From NCBI RefSeq assembly GCF_026410255.1, contig NZ_JAPMLL010000006.1, positions 1 through 64,000 on the forward strand: a DNA stretch of 64,000 nt, written 5' to 3'. The notes beneath the pieces are model-generated. The model saw only the letters and a program-made list of their open reading frames with translations, was not told where the DNA came from and made no database searches. The position numbers and the translations under genes are program-made. Positions 8,853-18,270 of the stretch are shown piece by piece. The stretch is from Xanthomarina sp. F1114 (GTDB lineage Bacteria; Bacteroidota; Bacteroidia; Flavobacteriales; Flavobacteriaceae). Position 1 is the first letter of the stretch; the number at the start of each line of letters is the position of its first letter.

Positions 8853-8957
8853 GATTGTTCTGAAGGAGATAGAAATTAAATTAGTTGACAGTTGCAGTTG
8901 CCGTCTCAATCTCCGTGTTGCGTTGAAATTTAAACTCTAAATTTTGCGTATTGAACT

Positions 8958-10415
8958 TTATAGCATTGGAGAAAAGAGTCTTGCTAATTTATCTAAAAAC
9001 CTTAAATGTGTTGGTCTGTTTTTCCATTCGTCCAGGTTGATTTTTACACAATCTTCTAAATCCTTGTAGAAAGCTGTTCTTAATTGATCTGCTATTTCTT
9101 CGTCGTAAACAATTGCATTTACCTCAAAGTTTAAGTCGAAGCTTCTTACATCCATATTTGCGGTTCCAATAATGGCAATTTCATTATCTACAACCATAGT
9201 TTTGGCATGAACAAAACCTTTTTGATACCGGTATATTTCTGCGCTAGATATTAATAAATCGCTATAATAAGAGCAAGCAGCAGCGTTAACTATTTTAGAA
9301 TCTGACTGATCTGGAACAAGCAGTTTTACCTTTACACCGCTTTTTGCCGCAATAAGCAGAGCATCCATTATACTGCCACTAGGTATAAAATATGGGGTTG
9401 TAATAAGAACTTCTTTCTCTGCCAAATTAATTGCTTGAAGGAGTGCAAATTTAATGGTTGGTACGTCTGAATCTGGGCCACTAGCTGTAATTTGAACATT
9501 TTTATCTTCTGAAGAATGAAAAGATTCTCTAATAGGAAATAAAATATCATTGATAGACATTTCGTCTTTAGCACAAAAATTCCAGTCGCATAAAAACAGG
9601 TATTGTAAATACCAGGTTGCTGGACCTTCAATTTTTAGATGTGTATCTCTCCAATAGGTTTTATTTTTATTAGGTTCTGTATTGATATATCTATCGCTTA
9701 CATTAATACCTCCAACAAAAGATGTATGACCATCTATAACAATAATTTTTCTGTGGTTTCGGTAGTTAATCCTATTAGCAAAAGCTATCAATTTAATTTT
9801 ATAAAATGGAAATACTTTAACTCCGGCCTCTCTTAATCTTTTTACTTGCTTTTTTCTAATGGAACGACTTCCAAAATCATCATAAATAAATCTAACTTCG
9901 ATCCCTTCTGCTTTTTTTTGAATAAGAAGTTCGATGAGTTGCTTTCCTATATTATCATCTTCAAAAATATAGTATTCAATATGAATGTGTTGTTTTGCCT
10001 GAGCTATACACTTTAATACTTCTGGAAACTTCTCTTCTCCATTAATAAGAAGTTTTACTTTATTATTATCGGTTAAGGGACTTAGGTTTTCCTTTAAAAT
10101 TAGGTTTACCAATTTTTTATTGTCTTGCACGCTTTCATCTCCACCTTTTAGGACTCCTTTGGAATATGAAATAAGTCTTTTTTCAAGATCATCTTGAAAA
10201 CTCTCGTTTAGCATTAGTTTTTTATCATACATTTTCCGAATGCGATAATTTACTCCAAAAGAAAAATATATAATAATCCCAATTATAGGCACAAAGACAA
10301 CCAGCAACAAATACGCTAAGGCTTTTGCTGTATTCTGAGTATCGAAAATAACACGGTAACTAACCAGCAATAAGATAATAACGTAAAGTATTTCTAAAAT
10401 TAAAAGGTAATCCAT
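8958..10415 (-). CDS. cls: Cardiolipin synthase (phospholipase D family)
   Basis: A 485-residue inner-membrane enzyme that joins phosphatidylglycerol molecules to make cardiolipin. Two N-terminal transmembrane helices (about 3-22 and 32-53) are followed by two PLD HKD motifs: HRKIIVIDG near residue 220 and HAKTMVVDNEIAIIGTANMD near residue 400. Both catalytic His and Lys are present. The length matches bacterial ClsA-type enzymes. It is a single gene; the stop lies about 200 bp from the ABC-F start on the same strand, with a 21-bp repeat between them. Confidence 0.94.
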   Translation of the reverse strand: MDYLLILEILYVIILLLVSYRVIFDTQNTAKALAYLLLVVFVPIIGIIIYFSFGVNYRIRKMYDKKLMLNESFQDDLEKRLISYSKGVLKGGDESVQDNKKLVNLILKENLSPLTDNNKVKLLINGEEKFPEVLKCIAQAKQHIHIEYYIFEDDNIGKQLIELLIQKKAEGIEVRFIYDDFGSRSIRKKQVKRLREAGVKVFPFYKIKLIAFANRINYRNHRKIIVIDGHTSFVGGINVSDRYINTEPNKNKTYWRDTHLKIEGPATWYLQYLFLCDWNFCAKDEMSINDILFPIRESFHSSEDKNVQITASGPDSDVPTIKFALLQAINLAEKEVLITTPYFIPSGSIMDALLIAAKSGVKVKLLVPDQSDSKIVNAAACSYYSDLLISSAEIYRYQKGFVHAKTMVVDNEIAIIGTANMDVRSFDLNFEVNAIVYDEEIADQLRTAFYKDLEDCVKINLDEWKNRPTHLRFLDKLARLFSPML

Positions 10416-10717
10416 GTGTTGGGTATAAAATCTATGTTATTAGTCTGCTATAAGTTGTAGATCCAGATGATAAAAGTTGAAACAAAAACCAAGAACGTAT
10501 GAGTAGGTTTTTAATAATCTCTTGAATGATGGATGTTTATTATATAGTTGTTTTAAAGGTAATTATTTAAAGTTTATAATCCTATTATTAAATTTCCAGC
10601 TTGCACTGTTGTTTCGCACAGCTCTAACAAAGTTTCTAAAATAAAAAACCACTTCTACAGGAATATACAATCTGTATTCTTGTAGGAGTGGTTAAGGTAA
10701 TAAAATGAAATAAATCT
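10416..10717. other. Intergenic region between cls and hisS
   Basis: About 300 bp without a gene. It contains the hisS terminator (10641-10693) and the leader of cls. I see no RNA gene, repeat or clear consensus promoter in the remainder. Confidence 0.6.
10641..10693 (-). terminator. Rho-independent terminator of hisS
   Basis: On the minus strand a long hairpin (AACCACTCCTACAAGAATA pairing with its partner arm, two G-U pairs) is followed directly by a T run, 25 bp past the hisS stop. Confidence 0.85.
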
Positions 10718-12088
10718 TTACTTAAACTTTGCAATTACGTCTTGTAAAGACACTTTTTCCTGTTCTCCAGACACCATGTTTTTTAGGGTGTAACTATCGG
10801 ATTTCATTTCCTCGCCGCCCACTAATACCACAAAAGGGATGTTGCGTTTGTTAGCGTGATTCATTTGCTTTTTCATTTTAGCAGCATCCGGATATAATTC
10901 TGAATTGATATTATTTAATCGCAGTTGTTTGATTGCTTTTAAACAAAATAAGGCTTCAGTTTCTCCAAAATTAATAAAGAGTAAATCGATATTTTTAGCA
11001 ACAGCTTCCGGGAATAAATTAAGTTCTTCCAGCACTAAATAGATTCTATCCAATCCGAAGCTTATTCCAACGCCACTCACGTTTTTCATTCCAAAAATTC
11101 CTGTAAGATCATCGTAACGTCCACCACCGCCAATGGAACCCATTTGCACATTTTCTGGAGCAGACACCTCGTAAATAGCGCCTGTATAATAATTTAATCC
11201 TCTAGCAAGAGTTACATCCAATTGTAAATTAACGGTTTGAAGGCCAAGTTCTGAAATGGCTTTATCTATAAATTCTAATTCTTCAATTCCCTTTTTCCCT
11301 TCTTCTGAGCTATTTAAAATACCTTTTAATTGTTCTACTTGAGAATTGAAGTCTCCTGAAAGCGTAAACAAAGGTTTCAGTTTATCTATTCCTTCCTGAG
11401 AAATTCCTTTTTCAAGCATTTCTTCTTTTACTTTCTGCTCTCCTATTTTATCAAGTTTATCTAAAGCTACTGTAAAATCGATTAATTTATCGCTAGCTCC
11501 AATAACTTCTGCAATTCCAGAAAGTATTTTACGGTTATTTATTTTTATGGTAACCCCTTCTAATTTTAAGGCTTTAAAAACAGCGTCGTAAAGTTGAACG
11601 AACTCCACTTCTTGCCATAAAGAAGTAGAACCAACCACATCGGCATCGCATTGATAAAACTCTCTAAAACGTCCTTTCTGAGGTCTGTCTGCTCTCCAAA
11701 CTGGTTGCATTTGATAGCGTTTAAACGGAAACTCAATCTCATTTTGATGTTGTACAACATACCGAGCAAAAGGTACAGTGAGGTCGTAACGAAGTGCTTT
11801 TTCCGAGATTTTTGAAGTTATAGCATTCGAATTTTTTGTCTGATAGAGTTTATCATCCACTTTATTCAAATAATCTCCAGAATTCAAAATCTTAAAAATA
11901 AGTCTATCTCCTTCCTCGCCATACTTCCCCATTAACGTGTCTGAGTTTTCAAAACTTGGTGTTTCTATAGGTTGAAACCCATACAATTCAAATTGGGTCT
12001 GAATGGTATTGAAAATATAGTTTCGTTTTGCAACCTGTTCTGGTGTAAAATCTCTAGTTCCTTTTGGAATGCTTGGTTTTTGTGCCAT
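10718..12088 (-). CDS. hisS: Histidyl-tRNA synthetase
   Basis: A 456-residue class II aminoacyl-tRNA synthetase that charges tRNA-His. Motif 1 region [18 protein letters not shown] is at the N-terminus. Motif 2 is [25 protein letters not shown] (positions about 115-140). The histidine-A signatures are [14 protein letters not shown] and [12 protein letters not shown], and motif 3 is [13 protein letters not shown]-terminal anticodon-binding domain covers about the last 90 residues. It is complete, single-gene and followed by a strong terminator. Confidence 0.97.
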   Translation of the reverse strand: MAQKPSIPKGTRDFTPEQVAKRNYIFNTIQTQFELYGFQPIETPSFENSDTLMGKYGEEGDRLIFKILNSGDYLNKVDDKLYQTKNSNAITSKISEKALRYDLTVPFARYVVQHQNEIEFPFKRYQMQPVWRADRPQKGRFREFYQCDADVVGSTSLWQEVEFVQLYDAVFKALKLEGVTIKINNRKILSGIAEVIGASDKLIDFTVALDKLDKIGEQKVKEEMLEKGISQEGIDKLKPLFTLSGDFNSQVEQLKGILNSSEEGKKGIEELEFIDKAISELGLQTVNLQLDVTLARGLNYYTGAIYEVSAPENVQMGSIGGGGRYDDLTGIFGMKNVSGVGISFGLDRIYLVLEELNLFPEAVAKNIDLLFINFGETEALFCLKAIKQLRLNNINSELYPDAAKMKKQMNHANKRNIPFVVLVGGEEMKSDSYTLKNMVSGEQEKVSLQDVIAKFK

Positions 12089-12219
12089 AATTTCTTCCCA
12101 CGGAAGTGGAAATTTATTTAATAATTATTATATGTTCTTTATAAAGTCCGCATCATACAAGCACATTTGTAGCGCTATGAGGAGGAGTAACAAAAATAAA
12201 GAATAAAAAAATGTCTGTT

Positions 12220-12242
12220 GGATTTTTCTAAAAGAAAAATCC
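12220..12242 (-). terminator. Possible terminator after the DUF6495-like gene
   Basis: A perfect 10-bp inverted repeat (GGATTTTTCT and AGAAAAATCC, 3-nt loop). On the minus strand a T run follows about 8 bases later, so termination is plausible but not ideal. Confidence 0.4.
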
Positions 12243-12281
12243 GTTGCTTGAGTTAATGAGCATGCTACTTACCCAGGGATT

Positions 12282-12749
12282 TTAATTTATCAACTTATCG
12301 AAATAAGTAAATAAATCGCCTTTAGTAATTACCCCGCCTTGTTCAATTAGTTTAAATTTATCCGAATTTTTATCTTGAGAGTAGTCTTTTTTAGCTTGTA
12401 CAAACTCCACATTGTCGTCCATCAAGTTTTCTCTTAACCAATTAAAACCTTCAGTGGTAGTCAGGTCTTTTTCATTTTTTAATTTAATGCCAATCAATTG
12501 CATATTCTCTTCATTTAAATGAAATAAATGAATTTGCTGTGGAGAAATATGTTCTATAAACTCAACTTTATTTAACACACCTTCCCAAACCAAGTCGCTA
12601 AAGACATCTAATTCCAGTTCGGCAACTTCTGGTTTATTGACTTTAATATTTTCCCATTCTTCGGCAGTAATTGTTTGAGTAGCCAGGAAATTTATAAATT
12701 CTTTATGTAATTCTTCAAATTGTTCTTTTGTTAATCTAGCGTATTTCAT
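12282..12749 (-). CDS. DUF6495-like conserved protein
   Basis: A protein of about 155 residues, acidic and soluble, starting MKYARLTKEQFEELHKEF. I chose this internal ATG because the upstream seven codons look non-native and MKY is the usual start of such proteins. The sequence resembles a Bacteroidota-restricted family that I recall as DUF6495; the family name is from memory and unverified. It has no catalytic or membrane motif. The stop-to-start gap to the GDPD gene upstream is about 30 bp on the same strand, so they may be cotranscribed. Confidence 0.75.
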   Translation of the reverse strand: MKYARLTKEQFEELHKEFINFLATQTITAEEWENIKVNKPEVAELELDVFSDLVWEGVLNKVEFIEHISPQQIHLFHLNEENMQLIGIKLKNEKDLTTTEGFNWLRENLMDDNVEFVQAKKDYSQDKNSDKFKLIEQGGVITKGDLFTYFDKLIN

Positions 12750-12778
12750 TGGTAATAAATCTATTTTCAATTAAAGTA

Positions 12779-13687
12779 TTATTTATTGATTCCTAAAGCT
12801 GTTGCCGCCTGAAAAGGTCTATCTGTAGCAAAAACGTCAATACCCATTTTCTGCCATTTAATATACAGAAAATCTCCTTTGGCTTCGGCTTGTTTGTCTA
12901 AGTTCCCCAGGGTTCCTAACATGGTTTTTATTCCAAGTTTATGAATATTATGGTATAGACTTGTATCTGAAAGTCGCGTTCCCGTAAAGGCCAACATATT
13001 AGTTACTGGAATTTCTGTTTCTAACAACCAATCTAATTCTTCTTGATTTCTAGCTGAAACGGACATGAGTAAATCTGGTGCAAACTGATAAGCTTTTTTA
13101 AGTTGCTCCACATCGTAAGTAATTATAATGGAGATATCTTCGGCATTTTGCTGTCTAATGGCTTCAACAACCTCTGCTACATCTACACTTTTTTTAATAT
13201 CTATAGTAAGGATGGCCTGATTTTTCTTTGCCCAAGCCAGAACATCCAGAAACTTTGGAATTTTATATGCCGTTTCATTGCCGAAATCGTCCACCAAATT
13301 AAAAGCCTGAAGCTCCTGAAATGTATAATTGGTTAATTTATTGGTACCAGTTGTTGTTCTTTCCAACGTATTATCGTGCATTAAAACAAGCACATTATCT
13401 TTTGTTTTAGCAATATCTATTTCGAATACAGCTTGAATACTATCGTGTACGTAAGCTATAGTTTCCAGGCAATTTTCTGGATAATTGAGTAAAGCCACGC
13501 CACCTCGGTGCACACTAATAAAAGGAGAGTCGGCTTCATTATATTTAAAAGCTTCGATTAAAGCAGAGGATTTTCTAGACTCTACTTTAGATTCTACGGT
13601 AGATTCTATTGTAGGTTCTTGTTTTGGATTGGGCTTATTTTTACAAGATATGATAAGCAATAAAGTCAATAATAAAGTAATACGCAT
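12779..13687 (-). CDS. Glycerophosphodiester phosphodiesterase lipoprotein
   Basis: A 302-residue predicted lipoprotein (signal ending LLLIISCKNK) with a GDPD TIM barrel that hydrolyses glycerophosphodiesters from phospholipid turnover. Visible motifs are SVHRGG (catalytic His and Arg), PENCLETI, EIDIAKTKDNVLVLMHDNTLERTT (metal ligands Glu, Asp, second catalytic His) and a C-terminal GIDVFATDRP. It probably acts on the periplasmic side of a membrane. A DUF6495-like gene follows on the same strand. Confidence 0.9.
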   Translation of the reverse strand: MRITLLLTLLLIISCKNKPNPKQEPTIESTVESKVESRKSSALIEAFKYNEADSPFISVHRGGVALLNYPENCLETIAYVHDSIQAVFEIDIAKTKDNVLVLMHDNTLERTTTGTNKLTNYTFQELQAFNLVDDFGNETAYKIPKFLDVLAWAKKNQAILTIDIKKSVDVAEVVEAIRQQNAEDISIIITYDVEQLKKAYQFAPDLLMSVSARNQEELDWLLETEIPVTNMLAFTGTRLSDTSLYHNIHKLGIKTMLGTLGNLDKQAEAKGDFLYIKWQKMGIDVFATDRPFQAATALGINK

Positions 13688-13713
13688 TTTTTAGGGTCTT
13701 AGAGTTTTAAATT

Positions 13714-13746
13714 AAAAAAACCGTCTAGAATGCTCTAAACGGTTTT
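13714..13746 (-). terminator. Terminator of the rpsF-rpsR-rplI operon
   Basis: Inverted repeat AACCGTCTAGA / TCTAAACGGTT with a 4-nt loop, followed on the minus strand by a T run, 26 bp after the rplI stop. Confidence 0.85.
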
Positions 13747-13771
13747 ATATTATAATGCAGAAATGCAAATT

Positions 13772-14233
13772 TTAAGCTTGAGCAATAACTTCAAAAGGAA
13801 TTTCGAAAGTTACTTCTCTATGTAAACGAATTACAGCATCGTACTGACCTAAACGTTTGATATTTCCACCTGTAATACTGATGAATTTTTTGTCGACTTC
13901 ATGTCCAGCTTTAGAGAAAGCTTCTACTAAGTCGGCTTTGGTAATAGAACCAAATAATTTATCACCTGCAGAAGCACCTTCGGTAGCTTTAGCTGGTATT
14001 TTAATTTCTAATGCTTTAATAGCTTCAGCAACTTTAGTAGCATCTTCAATTATTTTCTTTTCTTTAAATGCACGTTGTTTTAAGTTTTCTGCTAATACTT
14101 TTTTAGCCGAAACTGTTGCTAAAACAGCTTGCTTTTGTGGAATTAAAAAGTTTCTACCATAACCGTTCTTAACCGTTACAACATCGTCTTTAAATCCTAA
14201 ATTTTCAACGTCTTGTTTTAATATAAGTTCCAT
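13772..14233 (-). CDS. rplI: 50S ribosomal protein L9
   Basis: A 153-residue protein that binds 23S rRNA at the base of the L1 stalk. The N-terminal domain has the L9 signature (GYGRNFLIPQKQAVLAT, following KNG). A long charged central helix (about 45-75) and a C-terminal domain follow. It is the third gene of the rpsF-rpsR-rplI operon, 13 bp after rpsR, with a terminator behind it. Confidence 0.98.
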   Translation of the reverse strand: MELILKQDVENLGFKDDVVTVKNGYGRNFLIPQKQAVLATVSAKKVLAENLKQRAFKEKKIIEDATKVAEAIKALEIKIPAKATEGASAGDKLFGSITKADLVEAFSKAGHEVDKKFISITGGNIKRLGQYDAVIRLHREVTFEIPFEVIAQA

Positions 14234-14246
14234 TGTTATGCGTATT

Positions 14247-14543
14247 TTATTTTAATAAATCTGCCACATAAGGCATTAATGCTAAATGACGAGCTCTTTT
14301 TACAGCCACCGACACTTTTCTTTGGTATTTTAAAGATGTTCCTGTTAAACGTCTTGGTAAGATTTTACCTTGTTCGTTTACAAAACCTAATAACCAGTCC
14401 GGATCTTTGTAATCTACATACTTAATTCCAGATTTCTTGAAACGACAGTACTTTTTGTTCTTGTTAGTTTCAATATTTAAAGGCGTTAAATATCTAATTT
14501 CTCCGTCTTTTTTTCCTTTTGCTTGTTGTTCTATAGATGACAT
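14247..14543 (-). CDS. rpsR: 30S ribosomal protein S18
   Basis: A 98-residue small-subunit protein that pairs with S6 on 16S rRNA. The conserved S18 core is present: [20 protein letters not shown] and the preceding [10 protein letters not shown]. It lacks the Cys zinc-finger variant. It lies 2 bp after rpsF and 13 bp before rplI. Confidence 0.98.
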   Translation of the reverse strand: MSSIEQQAKGKKDGEIRYLTPLNIETNKNKKYCRFKKSGIKYVDYKDPDWLLGFVNEQGKILPRRLTGTSLKYQRKVSVAVKRARHLALMPYVADLLK

Positions 14544-14545
14544 AA

Positions 14546-14884
14546 TTACGCTTTTTGTTTAAGTTTTTCTCTTCTTCTCTCAGCCCAAGATATAGCATGT
14601 TTATCTAAAGTAACAGTTAGGTGACGCATAAAACGCTCGTCACGTCTAAACTCTACTTCTAATGGAGCAATTACCTCTCCATCTACTTGATACTCGAATA
14701 AGTGGTAAAATCCACTTTTTTTCTTTTGAATTGGGTAAGCTAATTTTTTTAGTCCCCAATCTTCTTTTGATACCATCTTTGCTCCACGAGAAACTAGAAA
14801 ATCTTCGTATTTCTGTACTGTTTCCTTTATCTGAGTCTCAGATAAAACGGGATTTAAGATGAAAACAGTTTCGTAATGATTCAT
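14546..14884 (-). CDS. rpsF: 30S ribosomal protein S6
   Basis: A 112-residue small-subunit protein. It begins [16 protein letters not shown], the typical S6 first strand, and carries [20 protein letters not shown] and the C-terminal strand [13 protein letters not shown]. It is the first gene of the operon; a consensus promoter lies about 30 bp upstream. Confidence 0.98.
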   Translation of the reverse strand: MNHYETVFILNPVLSETQIKETVQKYEDFLVSRGAKMVSKEDWGLKKLAYPIQKKKSGFYHLFEYQVDGEVIAPLEVEFRRDERFMRHLTVTLDKHAISWAERRREKLKQKA

Positions 14885-14914
14885 ATTAAATTTATTTTAT
14901 TGTTAAAATGAGTG

Positions 14915-14946
14915 CAAAAATAAGAATATTATTTATATCTTACAAG
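14915..14946 (-). promoter_or_regulatory. Promoter of the rpsF operon
   Basis: On the minus strand CTTG (14946-14943), 20 bases, then TATTTTTG (14922-14915), which fits the Bacteroidota consensus. Confidence 0.6.
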
Positions 14947-15007
14947 CTAATAAGCAACATATTTAATAGCCCGACTTCCAAATGTTAAATTTTGTTAAAT
15001 GTTACGT

Positions 15008-15069
15008 TTTACCGATGTTTTTTGGTTTTTAACCGAATTTTTCGTACTATTGTCGATATCTTAACCGAA
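15008..15069 (+). promoter_or_regulatory. Three ACCGA-type repeats and promoter before the LytTR gene
   Basis: Three similar 9-mers, TTTACCGAT (15008-15016), TTAACCGAA (15029-15037) and TTAACCGAA (15061-15069), flank and overlap a promoter (TTG at 15022-15024, TACTATTG at 15045-15052). The ACCGA cores are 21 and 32 bp apart, about two and three helical turns. It is a candidate operator, perhaps for autoregulation. Confidence 0.5.
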
Positions 15070-15083
15070 AAAAAATTAATGTT

Positions 15084-15785
15084 ATGACTTTAAACTGTGT
15101 AGTAGTCGATGACTCAGCCATTCAACGTCTCTCCATTGTTAAGTTAATTGAAAACCACCCTTCTCTTAACTTAATAGCGGAATATAATAGTGCGTTAGAA
15201 ACTAAAAATGGCCTTAACACCCATAAGGTGGATTTAATATTCTTAGATATTGAAATGCCTGTATTAAATGGATTTGAGCTTTTAGATGTTTTAAATAATA
15301 AACCTCAAATTATTTTTGTTACTGGTAAAACCGAATATGCATTCAAAGCGTTTAACTACGATGCTACGGATTATTTGCATAAACCTATAACTAGAGAGCG
15401 CTTTAATACAGCTGTTGATAAAGCTGTAGAACAACATAAATTAAAATTAGACTTTAACGAAACTGAAGGAGAGCACATCTTTGTAAAGAGCAATCTAAAA
15501 AAACGTAAGGTTTATATTAAAGACATTAAGTGGATTGAAGCTCTTGGAGATTACGTAAAACTAGTAACCGAGGAAACCAGCTTGGTTGTTTTATCTACTA
15601 TGAAAGCTTTTGAAGCCGAATTACCTGAAGGGAAGTTTTTAAGAATCCACAAATCTTATATTGTTAATTTAGATAAAATTGACAGATTTAACAGTAAAAA
15701 CGTTGAAGTTGGCGCTTACGAGATTCCGTTAAGCAGAAATAAAAAGACCCAATTAGTGGATGCTTTAAATAACAATATTTCTTAA
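15084..15785 (+). CDS. LytTR-family response regulator
   Basis: A 233-residue two-component response regulator. The receiver domain (about 1-120) has VVVDDS, phospho-acceptor D55 (FLDIEMPVLNG) and K105-type KPITRERF. The LytTR DNA-binding domain (about 135-230) has IKDIKWIEALGDYVKLV and FLRIHKSYIVNLDKIDRF. No histidine kinase is adjacent, so it is an orphan regulator. Three ACCGA-type repeats around its promoter suggest autoregulation. It converges on priA with a 9-bp gap. Confidence 0.93.
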   Translation: MTLNCVVVDDSAIQRLSIVKLIENHPSLNLIAEYNSALETKNGLNTHKVDLIFLDIEMPVLNGFELLDVLNNKPQIIFVTGKTEYAFKAFNYDATDYLHKPITRERFNTAVDKAVEQHKLKLDFNETEGEHIFVKSNLKKRKVYIKDIKWIEALGDYVKLVTEETSLVVLSTMKAFEAELPEGKFLRIHKSYIVNLDKIDRFNSKNVEVGAYEIPLSRNKKTQLVDALNNNIS

Positions 15786-15794
15786 ACTACAAAC

Positions 15795-18245
15795 TTAATA
15801 GCTATCGACATTTAAAATTACCCGCACAGCCCGAAAATCTTTTACAGCTAAGAAACTATTATTTATTTTAATGATAGTTTCTTTTGTTTTTGCAACAGAT
15901 TGTTTTGGTGGAATTTTAACAATGATGTGCTTTATAAATTGATTTCTAATTCTTGCCACGGGTGGAAACTCCGGACCAAGAACATCGGTTTTAAAAACTA
16001 AACGCAAGGACTTAGCGTACCAATCTGCTGCCATATTTACCTTATTATAATCACGATGTTTCAAGGTTATTTTTATCAACCTATAAATTGGAGGGTATTT
16101 AAAATTCCGACGCTCGTCCATTTGCTCCTCAAACATCTCTAAATAAGAGTTTGTAGTAACTTGCTGTAAAATTCTGTGAAACGGATTATAAGTTTGGATT
16201 AAAACCTTTCCTCTTTCTTCTGTTCTACCGGCTCTTCCAGAAACCTGAACCATAAGCTGAAAACTCCGTTCATGAGCTCTAAAATCAGGAAAATTAAGCA
16301 TATTATCTGCATTCATAATCCCAACCAACTTAACATGTCTAAAATCAAGACCTTTGGTTAGCATTTGTGTACCCACTAAAATATCTATTTCCTGTTGTTC
16401 CAGGGCTGTAATAACCTTTTCGTACCCGTATTTTCCTCTTGTCGTATCTAAATCCATTCTAGCCACATTACACTTAGGAAACAGTTCTTTAACCTCATCT
16501 TCCACTTGCTGGGTACCAAAACCTTTATTATCCAGATCCAAACTTCCACAAGCTTCACAGGCTTTAATCATAACAGCATGATATCCGCAATAATGACAAC
16601 GTAATTGGTTTTTATATTGATGGTATGTTAAACTAACATCGCAATTAGGACATTGAGGAGAAACCCCACAGGTATTACATTCTACAATTGGCGAAAAGCC
16701 TCTTCTATTTTGAAATAAAATAACTTGATGCCCTTCTTTAAGAGTTTCAGTCATTTCTTCGATAAGTCTATCGCTAAAATGACCCGTCATACGTTTGCGT
16801 TTCTGCTTATCTTTTATATCTACTAATTCTATATCGGGCATCAAGACATTATTATATCTTGTTGTTAATTCTACCAACGCATATTTATTAATTCTGGTAT
16901 TATGATAACTTTCTACACTAGGCGTTGCAGAACCCAGTAAGCTTTTACACTTAAATAAATGCGCTAATACAATGGCAGCATCTCTGGCGTGATATCTCGG
17001 TGCTGGATCGAATTGTTTATACGAAGACTCGTGTTCTTCGTCTATAATAACCAAGCCTAAATCTTGAAATGGCAATAAAACCGAAGAACGTGCTCCTAAA
17101 ATAATTTGAGCTTTAGACGATTTATTTAACACCTGATTCCAAACCTCAACCCGTTCTTGAGACGAGTATTTAGAATGAAACACTGCCACTTTCTCTCCAA
17201 AATAATCCTGCAGTCTATTAACCAATTGCGTAGTTAATGCAATTTCCGGAAGCAGGTATAACACTTGTTTATTTTGAGCTAATATGTCTTCTATTAATTT
17301 GACATATATTTCCGTTTTTCCCGAAGAGGTTACACCATGCAATAAGGTGATATTATGCGTCTCAAATGAATTCTTAATCTCCTGAAAGGCTATTGTTTGA
17401 GCTTCGCTTAGTTTTTTTATTGGATTATTTTCTTCACCTGAATATTCAATTCTATCTGTTTGAATAAAATACTCTTCAAGAATATCTTTATCTATTAAGG
17501 CTTTAATAATAGCAGAAGAGGCCTTACTCTTTTCTGTTAATTCTGAAACTTTAATCGGTTTTTTTGTTTGTGCCGATAGCGAAAACAAAGTCATTATAAC
17601 CTCTCGCTGTTTGGGAGCCCTACTCAGCTCTTCTAACAGGTCCTGCAACCCTTGATTTGATGAAAACTGAGACTGGAGTTTTACATAACGCACCAATTTA
17701 GGTTTGTATTTCTCAAAAATCTCTTCATCCACACTAATCACATTTTTATCTAACAAGCGCTTGATAACGGGCAGGACATTTTTTTTATCCAGAATACTGA
17801 TAATATCAAGAATCTTTAACGATGATTGATGCTGGAGGGCTTCAAAAATTAAAAACTCATCATCTTCTAAATCAGATTCTTCAAAAACCCCGTCCTTATT
17901 GCTTGTAATGAGAGTTTCGCTTTCTAAAATAAACGCATTAGGTAAGGCTGCCCGCATGACATCACCCAAAGTACACATATAATACTCTGAAATCCATTGC
18001 CAATGTTCCAGCTGTTTTTGTGTTATAACAGGTTTATCATCTAGAATCTGATGAATTTCTTTAGCTTCATAAGCATAAGGTTCATTTGTATGAACACTAT
18101 GAACCAAAGCTGTATATATTTTTGATTTTCCAAACGGCACAGACACACGCATTCCTGGTTTCAAAAAGCCAACTTCAGCCTCGGTAATGCTATAAGTAAA
18201 GAGTTTTGGAATAGGAATTGGCAATATAACGTCTATGTAGTGCAA
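15795..18245 (-). CDS. priA: Primosomal protein N' (replication restart helicase)
   Basis: An 816-residue superfamily 2 DNA helicase that reloads the replisome at stalled forks. The N-terminal DNA-binding domain (YIDVILPIPIPKLFTYSI) is followed by Walker A (GVTSSGKTEIY, about 306) and the DEEH box (VIIDEEHESSYKQFDP). The zinc-binding cysteine cluster (about 530-575; CNTCG, CPNC, CHYCG, CEACG) sits between the helicase lobes. The C-terminal motif SGRAGRTEERG is intact. The length is typical. It is 25 bp upstream of the BrkB-family gene's stop on the same strand, so the two may share a transcript. Confidence 0.97.
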   Translation of the reverse strand: MHYIDVILPIPIPKLFTYSITEAEVGFLKPGMRVSVPFGKSKIYTALVHSVHTNEPYAYEAKEIHQILDDKPVITQKQLEHWQWISEYYMCTLGDVMRAALPNAFILESETLITSNKDGVFEESDLEDDEFLIFEALQHQSSLKILDIISILDKKNVLPVIKRLLDKNVISVDEEIFEKYKPKLVRYVKLQSQFSSNQGLQDLLEELSRAPKQREVIMTLFSLSAQTKKPIKVSELTEKSKASSAIIKALIDKDILEEYFIQTDRIEYSGEENNPIKKLSEAQTIAFQEIKNSFETHNITLLHGVTSSGKTEIYVKLIEDILAQNKQVLYLLPEIALTTQLVNRLQDYFGEKVAVFHSKYSSQERVEVWNQVLNKSSKAQIILGARSSVLLPFQDLGLVIIDEEHESSYKQFDPAPRYHARDAAIVLAHLFKCKSLLGSATPSVESYHNTRINKYALVELTTRYNNVLMPDIELVDIKDKQKRKRMTGHFSDRLIEEMTETLKEGHQVILFQNRRGFSPIVECNTCGVSPQCPNCDVSLTYHQYKNQLRCHYCGYHAVMIKACEACGSLDLDNKGFGTQQVEDEVKELFPKCNVARMDLDTTRGKYGYEKVITALEQQEIDILVGTQMLTKGLDFRHVKLVGIMNADNMLNFPDFRAHERSFQLMVQVSGRAGRTEERGKVLIQTYNPFHRILQQVTTNSYLEMFEEQMDERRNFKYPPIYRLIKITLKHRDYNKVNMAADWYAKSLRLVFKTDVLGPEFPPVARIRNQFIKHIIVKIPPKQSVAKTKETIIKINNSFLAVKDFRAVRVILNVDSY

Positions 18246-18270
18246 TTTAATAAGTGTTAGATTTAGAATA

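Noticed and set aside
14885-15083. Ribosomal leader regulation element before rpsF
   Set aside because: Only a consensus promoter is visible; I found no convincing S6:S18-type RNA mimic.
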